Below, piece after piece: positions 28,066-37,549 of a DNA stretch of 64,000 nt (positions within the stretch are counted from its first letter, which is position 1; the number at the start of each line of letters is the position of its first letter). The translations under genes and the position numbers were made by a program. The DNA comes from Polaribacter huanghezhanensis (GTDB taxonomy: Bacteria > Bacteroidota > Bacteroidia > Flavobacteriales > Flavobacteriaceae): assembly GCF_030444335.1 (NCBI RefSeq), contig NZ_CP128595.1, positions 2,122,501 through 2,186,500 on the forward strand, read 5' to 3'. The notes below the pieces were generated by a model. It ran no database searches, had not been told where the DNA came from, and saw nothing but the letters and a program-made list of their open reading frames with translations.

Positions 28066-28806
28066 TTAAAAACTATAAGAAAAATACACCCCATAATTAT
28101 CATCATTAATTTCAGGGATTAACGTTATATTTTTTGTCTTCTTAAAAGGGTTAAAGTTTTTAAATGGTTCAAAATGATATACTAATTTTGTTACTAAAAT
28201 TCCGATACCAGCACCCACCAAAACATCCGAAAACCAATGTTTATTATTGATCATTCTAAACGCTCCTGTTGTAGTTGCAAAAGCATAACCGCTATAAGCT
28301 AATACAGGTGAAGTTTCTTTAAATTCTTGATACAATACGGTTGCGTTTGTAAAACCAAAAGTGGTGTGTCCTGAAGGGAATGATCGATATCCTCTTCCGT
28401 TTGGCCTCATCTTTCCTGTAAGTTTTTTTAAGAAAAAAGTAATTGTAGAAGATGCTATATTAGATATGAATAGATTTTTGGTTTGATCAAACCAATGATT
28501 TTTTGCTTTCACTCCTAAAATATCTGCTCCATATAATTCGAAAATAGGAGCAAACTGTAAATAATCATCTATTTTAAATTCATAATTATTTCCAACTTTA
28601 TTTCGAATATCTGTTTGCAAGCTTTTCTCAAAACTACTTTTATTAACAATTATGCCAATACTAATAAGACTAAGAGGGACAATACTTTTTTTTAGTAAAC
28701 TATTTTTCTTAATACTATCATTAATATTAAAAGGAGTTTGTGCATGCAATTTTCCTAAATGACTAAAACAAAAAATTAGAATAAGTAATTTAAAAATGTT
28801 TTTCAT
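28066..28806 (-). CDS. PAP2 superfamily phosphatase
   Basis: 246-residue membrane-associated phosphatase with a signal peptide ending at LHAQ. The three PAP2 motifs are present: K127-x6-R134-P135, PSGH at 144-147, and R184-x5-H190-x3-D194. The last stretch is mainly hydrophobic helices. Family enzymes dephosphorylate lipid phosphates such as undecaprenyl pyrophosphate, phosphatidate or lipid A groups at the periplasmic face. It is the third gene of the two-component operon, eight bases after the kinase gene, so it is likely an envelope-remodelling output of that system. Confidence 0.9.
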   Translation of the reverse strand: MKNIFKLLILIFCFSHLGKLHAQTPFNINDSIKKNSLLKKSIVPLSLISIGIIVNKSSFEKSLQTDIRNKVGNNYEFKIDDYLQFAPIFELYGADILGVKAKNHWFDQTKNLFISNIASSTITFFLKKLTGKMRPNGRGYRSFPSGHTTFGFTNATVLYQEFKETSPVLAYSGYAFATTTGAFRMINNKHWFSDVLVGAGIGILVTKLVYHFEPFKNFNPFKKTKNITLIPEINDDNYGVYFSYSF

Positions 28807-28814
28807 TATCGATT

Positions 28815-30086
28815 TTAATTTATAAAATGAATAGCAAAAATATGATTAGCACCCTGAAAATAATACGTAATTTTCCAGTTTTGAGAATCTATTATTTTTT
28901 TAACAATAGCAAGCCCTAATCCATTTCCGGATTGTGAATCTGAAGATTTAGAAAAACGGACAAAAAGTTTTTCGCTAAAGAGTTTTGTATTTGAGCTGGT
29001 ATTAGAAATGATTAATTTGTCCTTTCTTAGTTCAATATGTACTTCACCATCTTGATGATTATGGCGTATCGCATTTAATAGTAAATTTCTTATCAGTACT
29101 TCTGTAAGTGTTAAATTAGCGGTTAAACTGCAATTATCAATAGCGCTAATAGCAATCTTAATATTTTTAGATTTGGCTTGCTCTCTAAAAAACGGAAGTT
29201 GTTTTTCTACGATTTCATTTATAGAAATCATTTCTTGTTTGTTTGGCTGATTGCCATCTATTTTAGACAGTAAAAGGAGGTTTTTATTGAGTTTATTGAG
29301 ACGAGAAACAGTATCGCTGATGTCATTTAATAAGAGGTATTGTTTTTTGCTAATATCTTTATCTTGAATTAGCATGTCTAACTTCGCTTTAAAAATAGCA
29401 ATTGGAGTTTGTAATTCGTGAGCAGCATTTTCTACAAATTCTCGTTGATTGTTGTAAATACTGATGTTTCTTTTTATCAAATTGTCAATAGACTCATTTA
29501 ATCGATTAAACTCTTCAATAGTGCATGTATCTAAGGAGTATTTTTTTGGATGATCAAGTTCAAAGGCTTCTATTTCTTCTAAAGTTTTGTAAAAAGGTTT
29601 CCAAAGGTTTATAGAGATTTTTCTTGTTAAAAAAATCAAGCCAATCAATAAAATAACAAACAACACTAAAAATAATAAGAGAATGCTGGTAAGTAAATCA
29701 CCAGATTCAAATAAGCTTATTTTGGTTGAAAAGATAAAGGGCTTTTTATTGATGTAAACAACCGAATTTAATTCTCTGTATGGTTCGTTTTCTAATTCTA
29801 ATTTGCTAAAATATTCACTATAAAATAACGTGTCTTTTTTTAAAGGATAATACTCTTTTATTTTAGATGTTAGGTTAAAACGATTCCATGTTTTTATTGT
29901 TTCTTCGGATAAGTTTGGTGCTATTTTTTCTAAAAAATCTGCTTTATATCCTAATAAAGTTTCATCAATGTTTTTTAAATACATTTTTTCTGAGACTAAA
30001 TAAAAAATAGGGGCAACGATGATAAAGGTTACAATAGCAAATATTAAATAAATGCGTTGTGTTTTATGTAATAACTTCTTACTCAT
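28815..30086 (-). CDS. sensor histidine kinase
   Basis: 423-residue membrane kinase. Transmembrane helices lie at about 12-31 and 131-153 and frame a periplasmic sensor part of about 100 residues with no known domain. The phosphoacceptor His223 sits in AAHELQTPIA. The ATPase domain has the G box SGNGLGLAIVKKI. It phosphorylates the response regulator encoded just upstream, whose gene overlaps it by eight bases. The stimulus is unknown; the PAP2, lipoprotein and PepSY neighbours point to the cell envelope. Confidence 0.92.
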   Translation of the reverse strand: MSKKLLHKTQRIYLIFAIVTFIIVAPIFYLVSEKMYLKNIDETLLGYKADFLEKIAPNLSEETIKTWNRFNLTSKIKEYYPLKKDTLFYSEYFSKLELENEPYRELNSVVYINKKPFIFSTKISLFESGDLLTSILLLFLVLFVILLIGLIFLTRKISINLWKPFYKTLEEIEAFELDHPKKYSLDTCTIEEFNRLNESIDNLIKRNISIYNNQREFVENAAHELQTPIAIFKAKLDMLIQDKDISKKQYLLLNDISDTVSRLNKLNKNLLLLSKIDGNQPNKQEMISINEIVEKQLPFFREQAKSKNIKIAISAIDNCSLTANLTLTEVLIRNLLLNAIRHNHQDGEVHIELRKDKLIISNTSSNTKLFSEKLFVRFSKSSDSQSGNGLGLAIVKKIIDSQNWKITYYFQGANHIFAIHFIN

Positions 30087-30756
30087 CTTGCCATTTATAT
30101 CCTAAACCATATACCGATTTAATGTAGTTTTTACTTTTTGCGTAGGTTAATTTCTTTTTTAAATTTTTGATATGTGCATACACAAAATCATGATTGTCTA
30201 ACATGTCAGCCATATCTCCAGAAAGATGCTCTGCAATTGCGCCTTTAGACAAAACTTTGTTCTTGTTTCCAATTAAGTACAACAACAAATCTATTTCTTT
30301 TTTAGTGATATCAACTTTTTGATCATTAATTTTTACAACTTTAGAGAGTACGTCAATTTCTATCTCATTAAAGCTAATAGTATTACTTCCATTGAATTGT
30401 TTACGTCTAATTATTGCCTGAATTCTTACTAATAATTCTGATAAATGAAAAGGTTTGGTTAAATAATCATCTGCACCAAGATTGAACCCTTCAATTCTAG
30501 TTTCTATGGTTTCTTTTGCAGAAATAATAATAACACCATCTGTTTTATGTTGTTTTTTAAGCTCAATTAATATATCAAACCCATCACCATCAGGTAGTGT
30601 TAAATCCAATAAAATACAATCGTAATCAAATAGTGCTATTTTTTCTATAGCAGAAGAAAAATCATTTGCCCATTCGCATAAAAATCCACTAGCATTTAAG
30701 TACTCTTGAATACTTTTTGCCAATTTCACTTCATCTTCTATAAGTAATAATTTCAT
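30079..30756 (-). CDS. OmpR/PhoB family response regulator
   Basis: 225-residue regulator. The receiver domain has Glu8-Asp9, phospho-acceptor Asp51 in LLDLTLPDGDG and Lys101 in LTKPF. The C-terminal winged helix ends in YIKSVYGLGYKW, the normal OmpR-family ending. Length is standard. It is the first gene of the RR-HK-PAP2 operon. A box shared with two downstream promoters lies in its own promoter, suggesting autoregulation and a small local regulon. Confidence 0.94.
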   Translation of the reverse strand: MKLLLIEDEVKLAKSIQEYLNASGFLCEWANDFSSAIEKIALFDYDCILLDLTLPDGDGFDILIELKKQHKTDGVIIISAKETIETRIEGFNLGADDYLTKPFHLSELLVRIQAIIRRKQFNGSNTISFNEIEIDVLSKVVKINDQKVDITKKEIDLLLYLIGNKNKVLSKGAIAEHLSGDMADMLDNHDFVYAHIKNLKKKLTYAKSKNYIKSVYGLGYKWQDE

Positions 30757-30760
30757 TTTA

Positions 30761-30821
30761 CAATAGTACTATACAAATTTGAATTAATTTAGATTTTCAC
30801 TCTAATATATCAAATTTGAAT
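30761..30821 (-). promoter_or_regulatory. two-component operon promoter with shared box and repeat
   Basis: On the minus strand the -7 element reads TACTATTG (30761-30768, one mismatch). Five bases beyond it lies the box CAAATTTGAATTAATTTAGA (plus-strand reading, 30774-30793). CAAATTTGAAT recurs at 30811-30821, so two sites 37 bases apart are possible. The placement suits an activating OmpR-type regulator. Confidence 0.6.
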
Positions 30822-30884
30822 GAATAGAATTTTTAAACGCATTTTTTTTACTTACAAAACTAGCAGGTTTACGCAAGAAAAAGA

Positions 30885-32006
30885 TTAGGAGGTTTTTTTA
30901 TAACTCCAAACAGCCAATCCATTCATTATAAAAGCATATAAAAGTGTTTTTAATAATTGAGGTAGAATATCCCTAAACGTAGAACCTTTAAGCATTACCA
31001 TTCGCATGACTTCTACAAAGTATTTTATAGGATTAAATTCTGCAATCGTTTGTGCCCATTTTGGCATACTTTCTATCGGCGTAAATAAACCACTCATTAA
31101 AATAAAAATGACCATAAAAAACCAAGAAATAAACATAGCTTGTTGCTGTGTTTCTGTAAAGTTTGAGATAAATAATCCAATTCCTAATACCACTAAAATA
31201 TAAACAGAAGTATATAAATACATTGTTGATAAACTACCAACTATGGGGATATCAAAAATAAGTTTTGCTATAAATAAGCCAAAAGTTAATAATCCTAAAC
31301 CCAATATCCAAAACGGAAAAAGTTTTCCAATAATAAATTGAATCTTCTTTATTGGTGTTACATTAATTTGTTCTAAAGTTCCAATTTCTTTTTCACGCAC
31401 AATATTCATTCCAGATAAAAAGAGCGTGATCATTGTTACCAAAAGCACTAAAATCCCTGGTACCATAAAGGTTTTATAATTTAGTGTTTTGTTATACCAA
31501 AATAATGGGATGGTTTCAATGGCAACTGGCTGTGTTTGTTTGTCTGAAAGTTGTTGGAAATCTGATTTTATATGTTGATTAAAGCGTTGCAGAATTTGTG
31601 ATATATAGACATTTTCAACTCCAGCCGCTGCACCATCAATAGCATTAATGGTAACTCCCATGTTTACCTGTTTGTCTTTTTGTAAATCACGTTCAAAATG
31701 AGTTGGAATTTCTAAAACAACATCAATCTTTCCTTTTAACATTGTTGAACTTGCCATTTCTTGAGAAGTAAAATCAGTTAATACATTAAAATAGGTAGAA
31801 GCATTAAATTTTTCGATCAAAGCTCTTGATGTAGAAGAACGATCATTATCGATATACCCAAATTTGATGTTTTTCACTTCAAAAGTAGCTGCATTAGATA
31901 AAATAACCAATTGAATGATTGGCATTATAAAAATGATAGGCAGCATTCCTTTATTTCTAAAGATTTGCTTAAACTCTTTCTGTATGATGTATAAAATTGT
32001 TTTCAT
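30885..32006 (-). CDS. ABC-2 type transporter permease (YbhR-like)
   Basis: 373-residue permease. One N-terminal helix (KEFKQIFRNKGMLPIIFIMPIIQLV) is followed by a periplasmic domain of about 140 residues and then five helices. The conserved ABC-2 coupling stretch NIVREKEIGTLEQINVTP is at about 205-222. It is the last gene of the exporter operon and pairs with the permease at 32042 to make the channel. In E. coli the equivalent is YbhR of the YbhGFSR exporter. The substrate is unknown. Confidence 0.88.
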   Translation of the reverse strand: MKTILYIIQKEFKQIFRNKGMLPIIFIMPIIQLVILSNAATFEVKNIKFGYIDNDRSSTSRALIEKFNASTYFNVLTDFTSQEMASSTMLKGKIDVVLEIPTHFERDLQKDKQVNMGVTINAIDGAAAGVENVYISQILQRFNQHIKSDFQQLSDKQTQPVAIETIPLFWYNKTLNYKTFMVPGILVLLVTMITLFLSGMNIVREKEIGTLEQINVTPIKKIQFIIGKLFPFWILGLGLLTFGLFIAKLIFDIPIVGSLSTMYLYTSVYILVVLGIGLFISNFTETQQQAMFISWFFMVIFILMSGLFTPIESMPKWAQTIAEFNPIKYFVEVMRMVMLKGSTFRDILPQLLKTLLYAFIMNGLAVWSYKKTS

Positions 32007-32041
32007 CTTTTTTCTAACATCTATTTTCTATGGTCATTTTT

Positions 32042-33148
32042 TTATTCTAATCTAATTTTATATTTCTTTACACTTAAAGCGATAAAAGACACGGTCATTC
32101 CAAATAAAATTAAGGTTTCTTTCCAAATAAATTGAATTCCAACTCCTTTTAGCATAATCCCTTTTATAATAATGATAAACCATTTGGCAGGAATTATATT
32201 ACTAATAACTTGTAAAGCTAAAGGCATGCTCGAAATCGGAAAAATAAAACCAGAAAGTATAATTACAGGTAACATTAAGCCCATTAACGAAATCATCATT
32301 GCCGTTTGCTGTGTTGCTGAAATAGTTGAGATTAAAATTCCTAAAGACAAGGCGCTAATGATAAAAAGAATGCTTTCTAAAGCTAATAAAAACAAACTTC
32401 CTTGTACAGGCATGTTAAAAACAAATATACTTAACAAAACGATTACTGTAGCGTTGATGATTGATAAAAATATATATGGAAATACTTTTCCGATAATCAC
32501 CTGAATTGGCTTTAGAGGAGATACTAATAGAATTTCCATGGTTCCTAATTCTTTTTCTCTTGTGATAGAAATAGAAGTCATCATGGCAGAAACCAACATT
32601 AAAATAATAGTCATTACACCAGGAACAAACATGTATACACTTTTTAATTCTGGGTTATACACCATGTGCGTTTCTGGAACAATTTGATAGGCAATTGTAA
32701 TTTCTTTGTTTAATTTTTTTTGATATTGCTGCAATATTGCATTTACATAATTACTGATGGTATTTGCCGTATTTGGATCTGTGGCGTCTGCAATAATTTG
32801 TACAGTTGCTTTGTGGTCTTTAATCAGGTTTTTACCAACGTTTTTTTCAAAAATTAAAACAGCTTTTACACGACCTTTTTTAAAAACAGAAGCAATTTCT
32901 TTTTCATGAGTAATCATTTGTTTGATGCTAAAGTATTTTGATGAAGCTATTTTATTAATAATTTCGGTAGTTGTTGCATCTTTTGAATGATCTAAAACAG
33001 CAATATCCACATTATTTATTTCGTTGGTAATAGCAAAGCCAAAGAGTAAAATTTGCACAATTGGCATTCCAAATAGTATAAATAAGGAGCGTCTATCTCT
33101 AAAAATATGATAGAACTCTTTTTTTATAAAGCCTTTAAATCTTTTCAT
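32042..33148 (-). CDS. ABC-2 type transporter permease (YbhS-like)
   Basis: 368-residue permease with the same layout as its neighbour: an N-terminal helix after FIKKEFYHIFRDRRSLFILFG, a periplasmic domain, and a cluster of helices with SITREKELGTMEILLVSP as the coupling segment. It is paralogous to the gene at 30885, as expected for a heterodimeric exporter. 35 bases separate the two. Confidence 0.88.
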   Translation of the reverse strand: MKRFKGFIKKEFYHIFRDRRSLFILFGMPIVQILLFGFAITNEINNVDIAVLDHSKDATTTEIINKIASSKYFSIKQMITHEKEIASVFKKGRVKAVLIFEKNVGKNLIKDHKATVQIIADATDPNTANTISNYVNAILQQYQKKLNKEITIAYQIVPETHMVYNPELKSVYMFVPGVMTIILMLVSAMMTSISITREKELGTMEILLVSPLKPIQVIIGKVFPYIFLSIINATVIVLLSIFVFNMPVQGSLFLLALESILFIISALSLGILISTISATQQTAMMISLMGLMLPVIILSGFIFPISSMPLALQVISNIIPAKWFIIIIKGIMLKGVGIQFIWKETLILFGMTVSFIALSVKKYKIRLE

Positions 33149-33198
33149 TTTTAATTATTTACCGCAAATTTTTTAATCAATATAACTCTTTACTACTT

Positions 33199-33222
33199 TT
33201 AACCACATAGTCACATAGAGAT
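33199..33222. repeat. possible dispersed intergenic repeat fragment
   Basis: The stretch around TTAACCACATAGTCACATAGAG recalls short repeats I remember from flavobacterial intergenic regions. It occurs once in this window, so the call rests on recollection. Confidence 0.25.
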
Positions 33223-33281
33223 ATAAACTCTTTTTCTTAACGGGTGAATTCAATGACTGTAAACTGTTACAGAATACTTTT

Positions 33282-34013
33282 CTATTGTCCACGTGCTAAT
33301 TTTAAAAACACATCATTCATTGTTGTTGCATTAAACTGTTCTTTTAATCTTTTAGGTGTACCTAATGCTTCTATTTTTCCGTTGACCATAATCGATACTC
33401 GATCGCAATATTCAGCTTCATCCATATAATGTGTCGTTACAAAAACGGTAGTTCCACGATTTGCTGCTTTGTAAATCATTTCCCAAAATTGACGTCTGGT
33501 TATTGGATCAACACCTCCAGTAGGTTCATCTAAAAAAACAATCTTTGGATTGTGTAATAGGGCAACAGAAAAAGACAACTTCTGTTTCCATCCTAATGGG
33601 AGTGAACCCACAAGTTGGTCTGCTACTTTTTCTAAACCCAATTCCTGCACCAACTCTTTCGATTTTTCTTTGATTACTTTTCTTGATAACCCGTAAATTC
33701 CGCCAAAAAAAGTAATGTTTTCTTTGACTGTTAAATCGTCGTACAAAGCAAATTTTTGACTCATATATCCAATGTTCTTTTTGATGTCTTCAGCATGTGT
33801 AAACACATCAAAACCAGCAACAGTTGCGTCTCCTGAAGTTGGATTCGAAATTCCGATGAGCATTTTCATTGCGGTGGTTTTTCCAGCGCCATTTGCTCCT
33901 AAGAAACCAAAGATTTCTCCTTTCTTTACATCAAAAGTAATGGCATTTACAGCCGTAAAATCTCCAAATGTTTTGGTGAGTTCTTTTACTTGTATAACGT
34001 TGTTGTTTATCAT
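33282..34013 (-). CDS. ABC transporter ATPase (YbhF second-half-like)
   Basis: 243-residue ATPase. Walker A is GANGAGKT and Walker B is IVFLDEPTGGVDP. The signature loop reads LPLGWKQKLS instead of LSGGQ. This combination of one degenerate and one standard signature in a pair of ATPases is seen in asymmetric exporters. In E. coli YbhF both ATPase units are fused; here they are separate genes two bases apart. It powers the two permeases encoded downstream. Confidence 0.9.
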   Translation of the reverse strand: MINNNVIQVKELTKTFGDFTAVNAITFDVKKGEIFGFLGANGAGKTTAMKMLIGISNPTSGDATVAGFDVFTHAEDIKKNIGYMSQKFALYDDLTVKENITFFGGIYGLSRKVIKEKSKELVQELGLEKVADQLVGSLPLGWKQKLSFSVALLHNPKIVFLDEPTGGVDPITRRQFWEMIYKAANRGTTVFVTTHYMDEAEYCDRVSIMVNGKIEALGTPKRLKEQFNATTMNDVFLKLARGQ

Positions 34014-34015
34014 GT

Positions 34016-34918
34016 TTATTTTGCCAATTCCATAAAAGTATCTTCTATGGTGGGTTTTGTTTTATGTATTGTGATGTCTGTAAGGTTTTTTGATACTAAA
34101 TACTGCACAAGCTCTTTTGGGTTAAAATCTATTCTACTATCGGTATAATGCACAAATTCACCAAAAGGATATACACTATGATTATGTGGATACTCTTTTA
34201 ACCTATTGATTAAGTGATACATATTATTTGCACTTACATTATAAATTGGTTTAGGATACTGTTTTACAATGGCTTCAGGCGTGTCAATTTCTAAAATTTT
34301 CCCGTCCTGAATCAATGCAATTCTATCGCACAATGCTGCTTCATCCATATACGGAGTAGAAACCAAAATGGTAATCCCTTTTTGTTGTAAACGCTTTAAC
34401 ATTTCCCAAAATTCTTTTCTAGAAACAGGATCAACTCCGGTTGTTGGTTCGTCTAAAAACAATACTTTGGGTTTGTGAATCAATGCACAACACAAAGCCA
34501 ATTTTTGTTTCATTCCCCCTGATAATTTTCCTGCTCTACGATTTTTAAACGGAGCTATTTGCACATAAATTTCTTTAATTAAATCGTAGTTTTCTGCAAT
34601 CGTTGTTCCAAAAATAGTGGCAAAAAAAGTTAAGTTTTCTTCAACCGTTAAATCTTGATATAAGGAGAATTTTCCAGGCATATAACCAACGTGATTTCGA
34701 ATCTGTTTATAGTCTAAAATCACATCAAAACCAGCTACTTTAGCTGAACCAACATCAGCAATTAGCAAGGTTGTTAAAACCCTAAAAAGGGTTGTTTTTC
34801 CAGCTCCATCTGGACCAATCAATCCAAATAATTCGCCAGGTTTTACATCAAAAGAAATGTCTTGCAATGCTTGTGCCTTTTTATAGGATTTACTAATATG
34901 TTGAACAGAAATACTCAT
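34016..34918 (-). CDS. ABC transporter ATPase (YbhF first-half-like)
   Basis: 300-residue ATPase. Walker A is GPDGAGKT, the signature is LSGGMKQKLAL and Walker B is VLFLDEPTTGVDP, all intact. An extra C-terminal region of about 80 residues (from about 220) follows the nucleotide-binding domain. It forms the second half of the ATPase pair with the product of the gene at 33282. It lies six bases after the OsmC gene. Confidence 0.9.
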   Translation of the reverse strand: MSISVQHISKSYKKAQALQDISFDVKPGELFGLIGPDGAGKTTLFRVLTTLLIADVGSAKVAGFDVILDYKQIRNHVGYMPGKFSLYQDLTVEENLTFFATIFGTTIAENYDLIKEIYVQIAPFKNRRAGKLSGGMKQKLALCCALIHKPKVLFLDEPTTGVDPVSRKEFWEMLKRLQQKGITILVSTPYMDEAALCDRIALIQDGKILEIDTPEAIVKQYPKPIYNVSANNMYHLINRLKEYPHNHSVYPFGEFVHYTDSRIDFNPKELVQYLVSKNLTDITIHKTKPTIEDTFMELAK

Positions 34919-34924
34919 AGTTTA

Positions 34925-35383
34925 CTACGCTTGTACAAAAACTTTTGGTTCCATAAATACGTTCGATTTGATAGAATTAGAAATGATACAAGCTTTTGCT
35001 GATTTTTCTAAAACACGAATTGCTTTCTCTTTGTGCTTTTCATCAACTATAAGAACTTCAGGAAAAAGATGCACTTCACTTACTGTGAATTTGCCTTCAA
35101 TTTTTTCTAAAACCCCTTTAGAGTTACAGTTAAAACTTACAAATTCTAATTTTGAATATTCAGAAATCGCTAAAAAGGTAGTCATAAAACAGCTACTTAC
35201 AGCTGCGGTTAGCAGGTGTTCTGGCGACCAGATATGTGGCACACCACCAGGGAATTGTGGTGGAGTAGCAATTTCTATACAATTTTTATTGTGGGTTTCA
35301 GGATGGTATAATTCTGGAGAACACACCATTCCTTTTCGATCTGTCATCCATTTTATAGAAATAGTATAATGCTGTTTGTCCAT
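34925..35383 (-). CDS. OsmC family peroxiredoxin-like protein
   Basis: 152-residue OsmC/Ohr-type protein. Both redox cysteines are in place: SSCFMTTF in the first half and AKACIISN in the second. Family members reduce organic hydroperoxides with thiol partners. The gene sits inside the ABC exporter operon, between adaptor and ATPases, 19 bases from the adaptor gene. This position suggests that the operon answers a thiol-reactive or oxidising compound, which is an inference from context. Confidence 0.88.
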   Translation of the reverse strand: MDKQHYTISIKWMTDRKGMVCSPELYHPETHNKNCIEIATPPQFPGGVPHIWSPEHLLTAAVSSCFMTTFLAISEYSKLEFVSFNCNSKGVLEKIEGKFTVSEVHLFPEVLIVDEKHKEKAIRVLEKSAKACIISNSIKSNVFMEPKVFVQA

Positions 35384-35402
35384 GATTCATTTTTTTTAAG
35401 GG

Positions 35403-36293
35403 TTATTTTTGAAGCCACATTTCTGCAGGCATTCCAATTTTTAATCCACCATCATTTTCTACATCAATTTTAACGGCGTATACTAATGCAATTCGTTCTT
35501 CTTTAGTCTGGATTATTTTGGGTGTAAACTCCGCTTCTGATGCAACCCAACTAACAGTTCCTGTATACGATTTCATTCCATTTGCGTCGTCAATTTTAAC
35601 CGTTACTTTTTGTCCAATTTGTACACTTGATAATTGTGTTTCACTAACATATACACGCAATTGCATGGTGTTTAAATCTGCGATTTTATAAAGTGGTTTT
35701 CCAAATGCAGTAATTTCGTTTTGCTCAGCATATTTGGTCAATACAGTTCCGTTTACAGGATTGATAATCTTGCTTTTTAGAATTTGATCATTGAGTTGTT
35801 GTAGCTGAATATCAATATTTTTATACTCGTTGATAATAGGGGTATTTTGAAACTCAACACTGCTAATTTGTTGTTTTATAATATTGATTTCTCCACTGAC
35901 ATCATCCAACTGCTTTTGTGTTGCTGCATTGTCTTTTAGCAAGTTTTCAATCCTATTTTTTGTAATTATTGCGGATTCTAATTTGGCATTTAAAACAGCT
36001 ACTTGAGACAATACACTTTTAGATTTTGAAGCAATAATTGATTTAGAAATCACTAATTGTTCCCGTTTTAAAGAAAGTGGAATGGTATCAATATATCCAA
36101 TAAACGTATTTTTTTTTAACACACTTCCTTCATCAAGATTAAATTGCATGATTTTTCCGTTATTCTCTGCAGAAATCACTATTTCTGTAGCTTCAAAATT
36201 TCCGTAACCATCGGCTTTTTCATTGCCGTTTGTACACGAAGAAAGAGCAACGAGTACAGTGCTTAAAATGACTATCTTTTTTAGGTGTTTCAT
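35403..36293 (-). CDS. HlyD/YbhG-like membrane fusion lipoprotein
   Basis: 296-residue adaptor. The lipoprotein signal has lipobox LSSC. A split lipoyl domain (about 45-70 and 185-210) flanks a long coiled-coil hairpin rich in Gln, Lys and Ile (about 75-180). A beta-barrel part ends in GLKIGMPAEMWLQK. It links the ABC permeases to the TolC protein encoded ten bases upstream. This layout matches E. coli YbhG. Confidence 0.88.
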   Translation of the reverse strand: MKHLKKIVILSTVLVALSSCTNGNEKADGYGNFEATEIVISAENNGKIMQFNLDEGSVLKKNTFIGYIDTIPLSLKREQLVISKSIIASKSKSVLSQVAVLNAKLESAIITKNRIENLLKDNAATQKQLDDVSGEINIIKQQISSVEFQNTPIINEYKNIDIQLQQLNDQILKSKIINPVNGTVLTKYAEQNEITAFGKPLYKIADLNTMQLRVYVSETQLSSVQIGQKVTVKIDDANGMKSYTGTVSWVASEAEFTPKIIQTKEERIALVYAVKIDVENDGGLKIGMPAEMWLQK

Positions 36294-36303
36294 TGTATGA
36301 ATT

Positions 36304-37548
36304 TTAATTTCCTTTTGTAATTGTATAATTTGCTTTTACCAATTGTAATTGTATTTGATGCGCTATCAATGCATTTTTATCAACAAATAAATTGGTCAGT
36401 TCTGTAATGTATTCCGAAACCGTAATGGTTCCGTTTTTAAGTTGCGAATCTGCTGTTTCTAAAACGTCTTTTCTCAGCTTGATGATTTCTTGATCAGAAA
36501 GAATAAAGCCTTCTATTTTTTCAATTTCTTTTTCTTGTTGATGCAAGGCTATATTAGTGTTTAGTAAGAAAATAGCTTGCTCATTATTAATGATTTCTTT
36601 GTTGAGTGATAGCGATTTTCGTTCTTTTTTATTCGAATTCCAATCAAAAACAGTCCAATGCAATTTTACTCCAACGATATAGTATGATTGAAAAGAATTG
36701 TCTAACATGTTCAAACCAGGATTTCCAAACCCACCTGTTGCAAAACTCATGATTGTGGGTGCATTTTTTTTAGCAACAAGGTTTTCAGTGCTTTCAATCT
36801 CTTCTTTTTTTAATTGAAACAAGTCCAATTCTGGTCTTTTAATTTCATCATTCAAAGCAATTTCTATAATTGGTTTTTTAAAAATAGCATCGTCGTTAAT
36901 TGTCACAGCAATCAATTTAGAGAGTGTTGCAATCAAAACTTTTTTATTGTTGTTGATTTCTTCTAATTTCTGTTTGTTTTTTAGCAATTCTACTTTTAAA
37001 ATTTTATCCGAAGAAGCCACCAAAACACCATTCTTAATTCCAGAAGTTACTTCTTTTAATTTCGATTGTATGAGCTTGTTTTTTGCTTCTACCAATAAAA
37101 TGGCTTCTTGAGCTAATAACACAGAAAAATATAATTGATTTACTTGTTTTTTTAACTGATATACTTGTACGGCAAGTTGTTGCTGTTTTGTCTTTAATTG
37201 CCCTGATTTCAATTGTTTGTTTGCGTCAATCAATCCGCCATTAAAAATTAGCTGATTTACAGACAAGGTCGTTTTGTATTGATCTTTGTTTAAAGAATTG
37301 CTACCTGGAATCGGAACGTTAATCACATCCGATTGATAGGTGAGTTGTCCGTCTAAACTAAACTGAGGCAACTTTCCGATGTTTAAAATTTCTGTGTCAA
37401 ACTCATGTTGTTTGATAAAGGTTTTAGATTGTTTTAATAGCGGATAATTTTCACTAATAAATCGCTGACAATCTTCAAGTGTAATGGTTTGCTGACCAAA
37501 AGCTGATCCACTTATAACCAGCAGTAAAAAGAGGTTAATTTTTTTCAT
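36304..37548 (-). CDS. TolC family outer-membrane channel (ABC operon)
   Basis: 414-residue exported protein with a signal peptide ending near SAFGQ and two long coiled-coil halves. It starts one base after the TetR gene and serves as the dedicated exit channel of the ABC exporter. E. coli YbhGFSR lacks its own TolC gene, so this operon is self-contained. Confidence 0.88.
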   Translation of the reverse strand: MKKINLFLLLVISGSAFGQQTITLEDCQRFISENYPLLKQSKTFIKQHEFDTEILNIGKLPQFSLDGQLTYQSDVINVPIPGSNSLNKDQYKTTLSVNQLIFNGGLIDANKQLKSGQLKTKQQQLAVQVYQLKKQVNQLYFSVLLAQEAILLVEAKNKLIQSKLKEVTSGIKNGVLVASSDKILKVELLKNKQKLEEINNNKKVLIATLSKLIAVTINDDAIFKKPIIEIALNDEIKRPELDLFQLKKEEIESTENLVAKKNAPTIMSFATGGFGNPGLNMLDNSFQSYYIVGVKLHWTVFDWNSNKKERKSLSLNKEIINNEQAIFLLNTNIALHQQEKEIEKIEGFILSDQEIIKLRKDVLETADSQLKNGTITVSEYITELTNLFVDKNALIAHQIQLQLVKANYTITKGN

Positions 37549-37549
37549 T

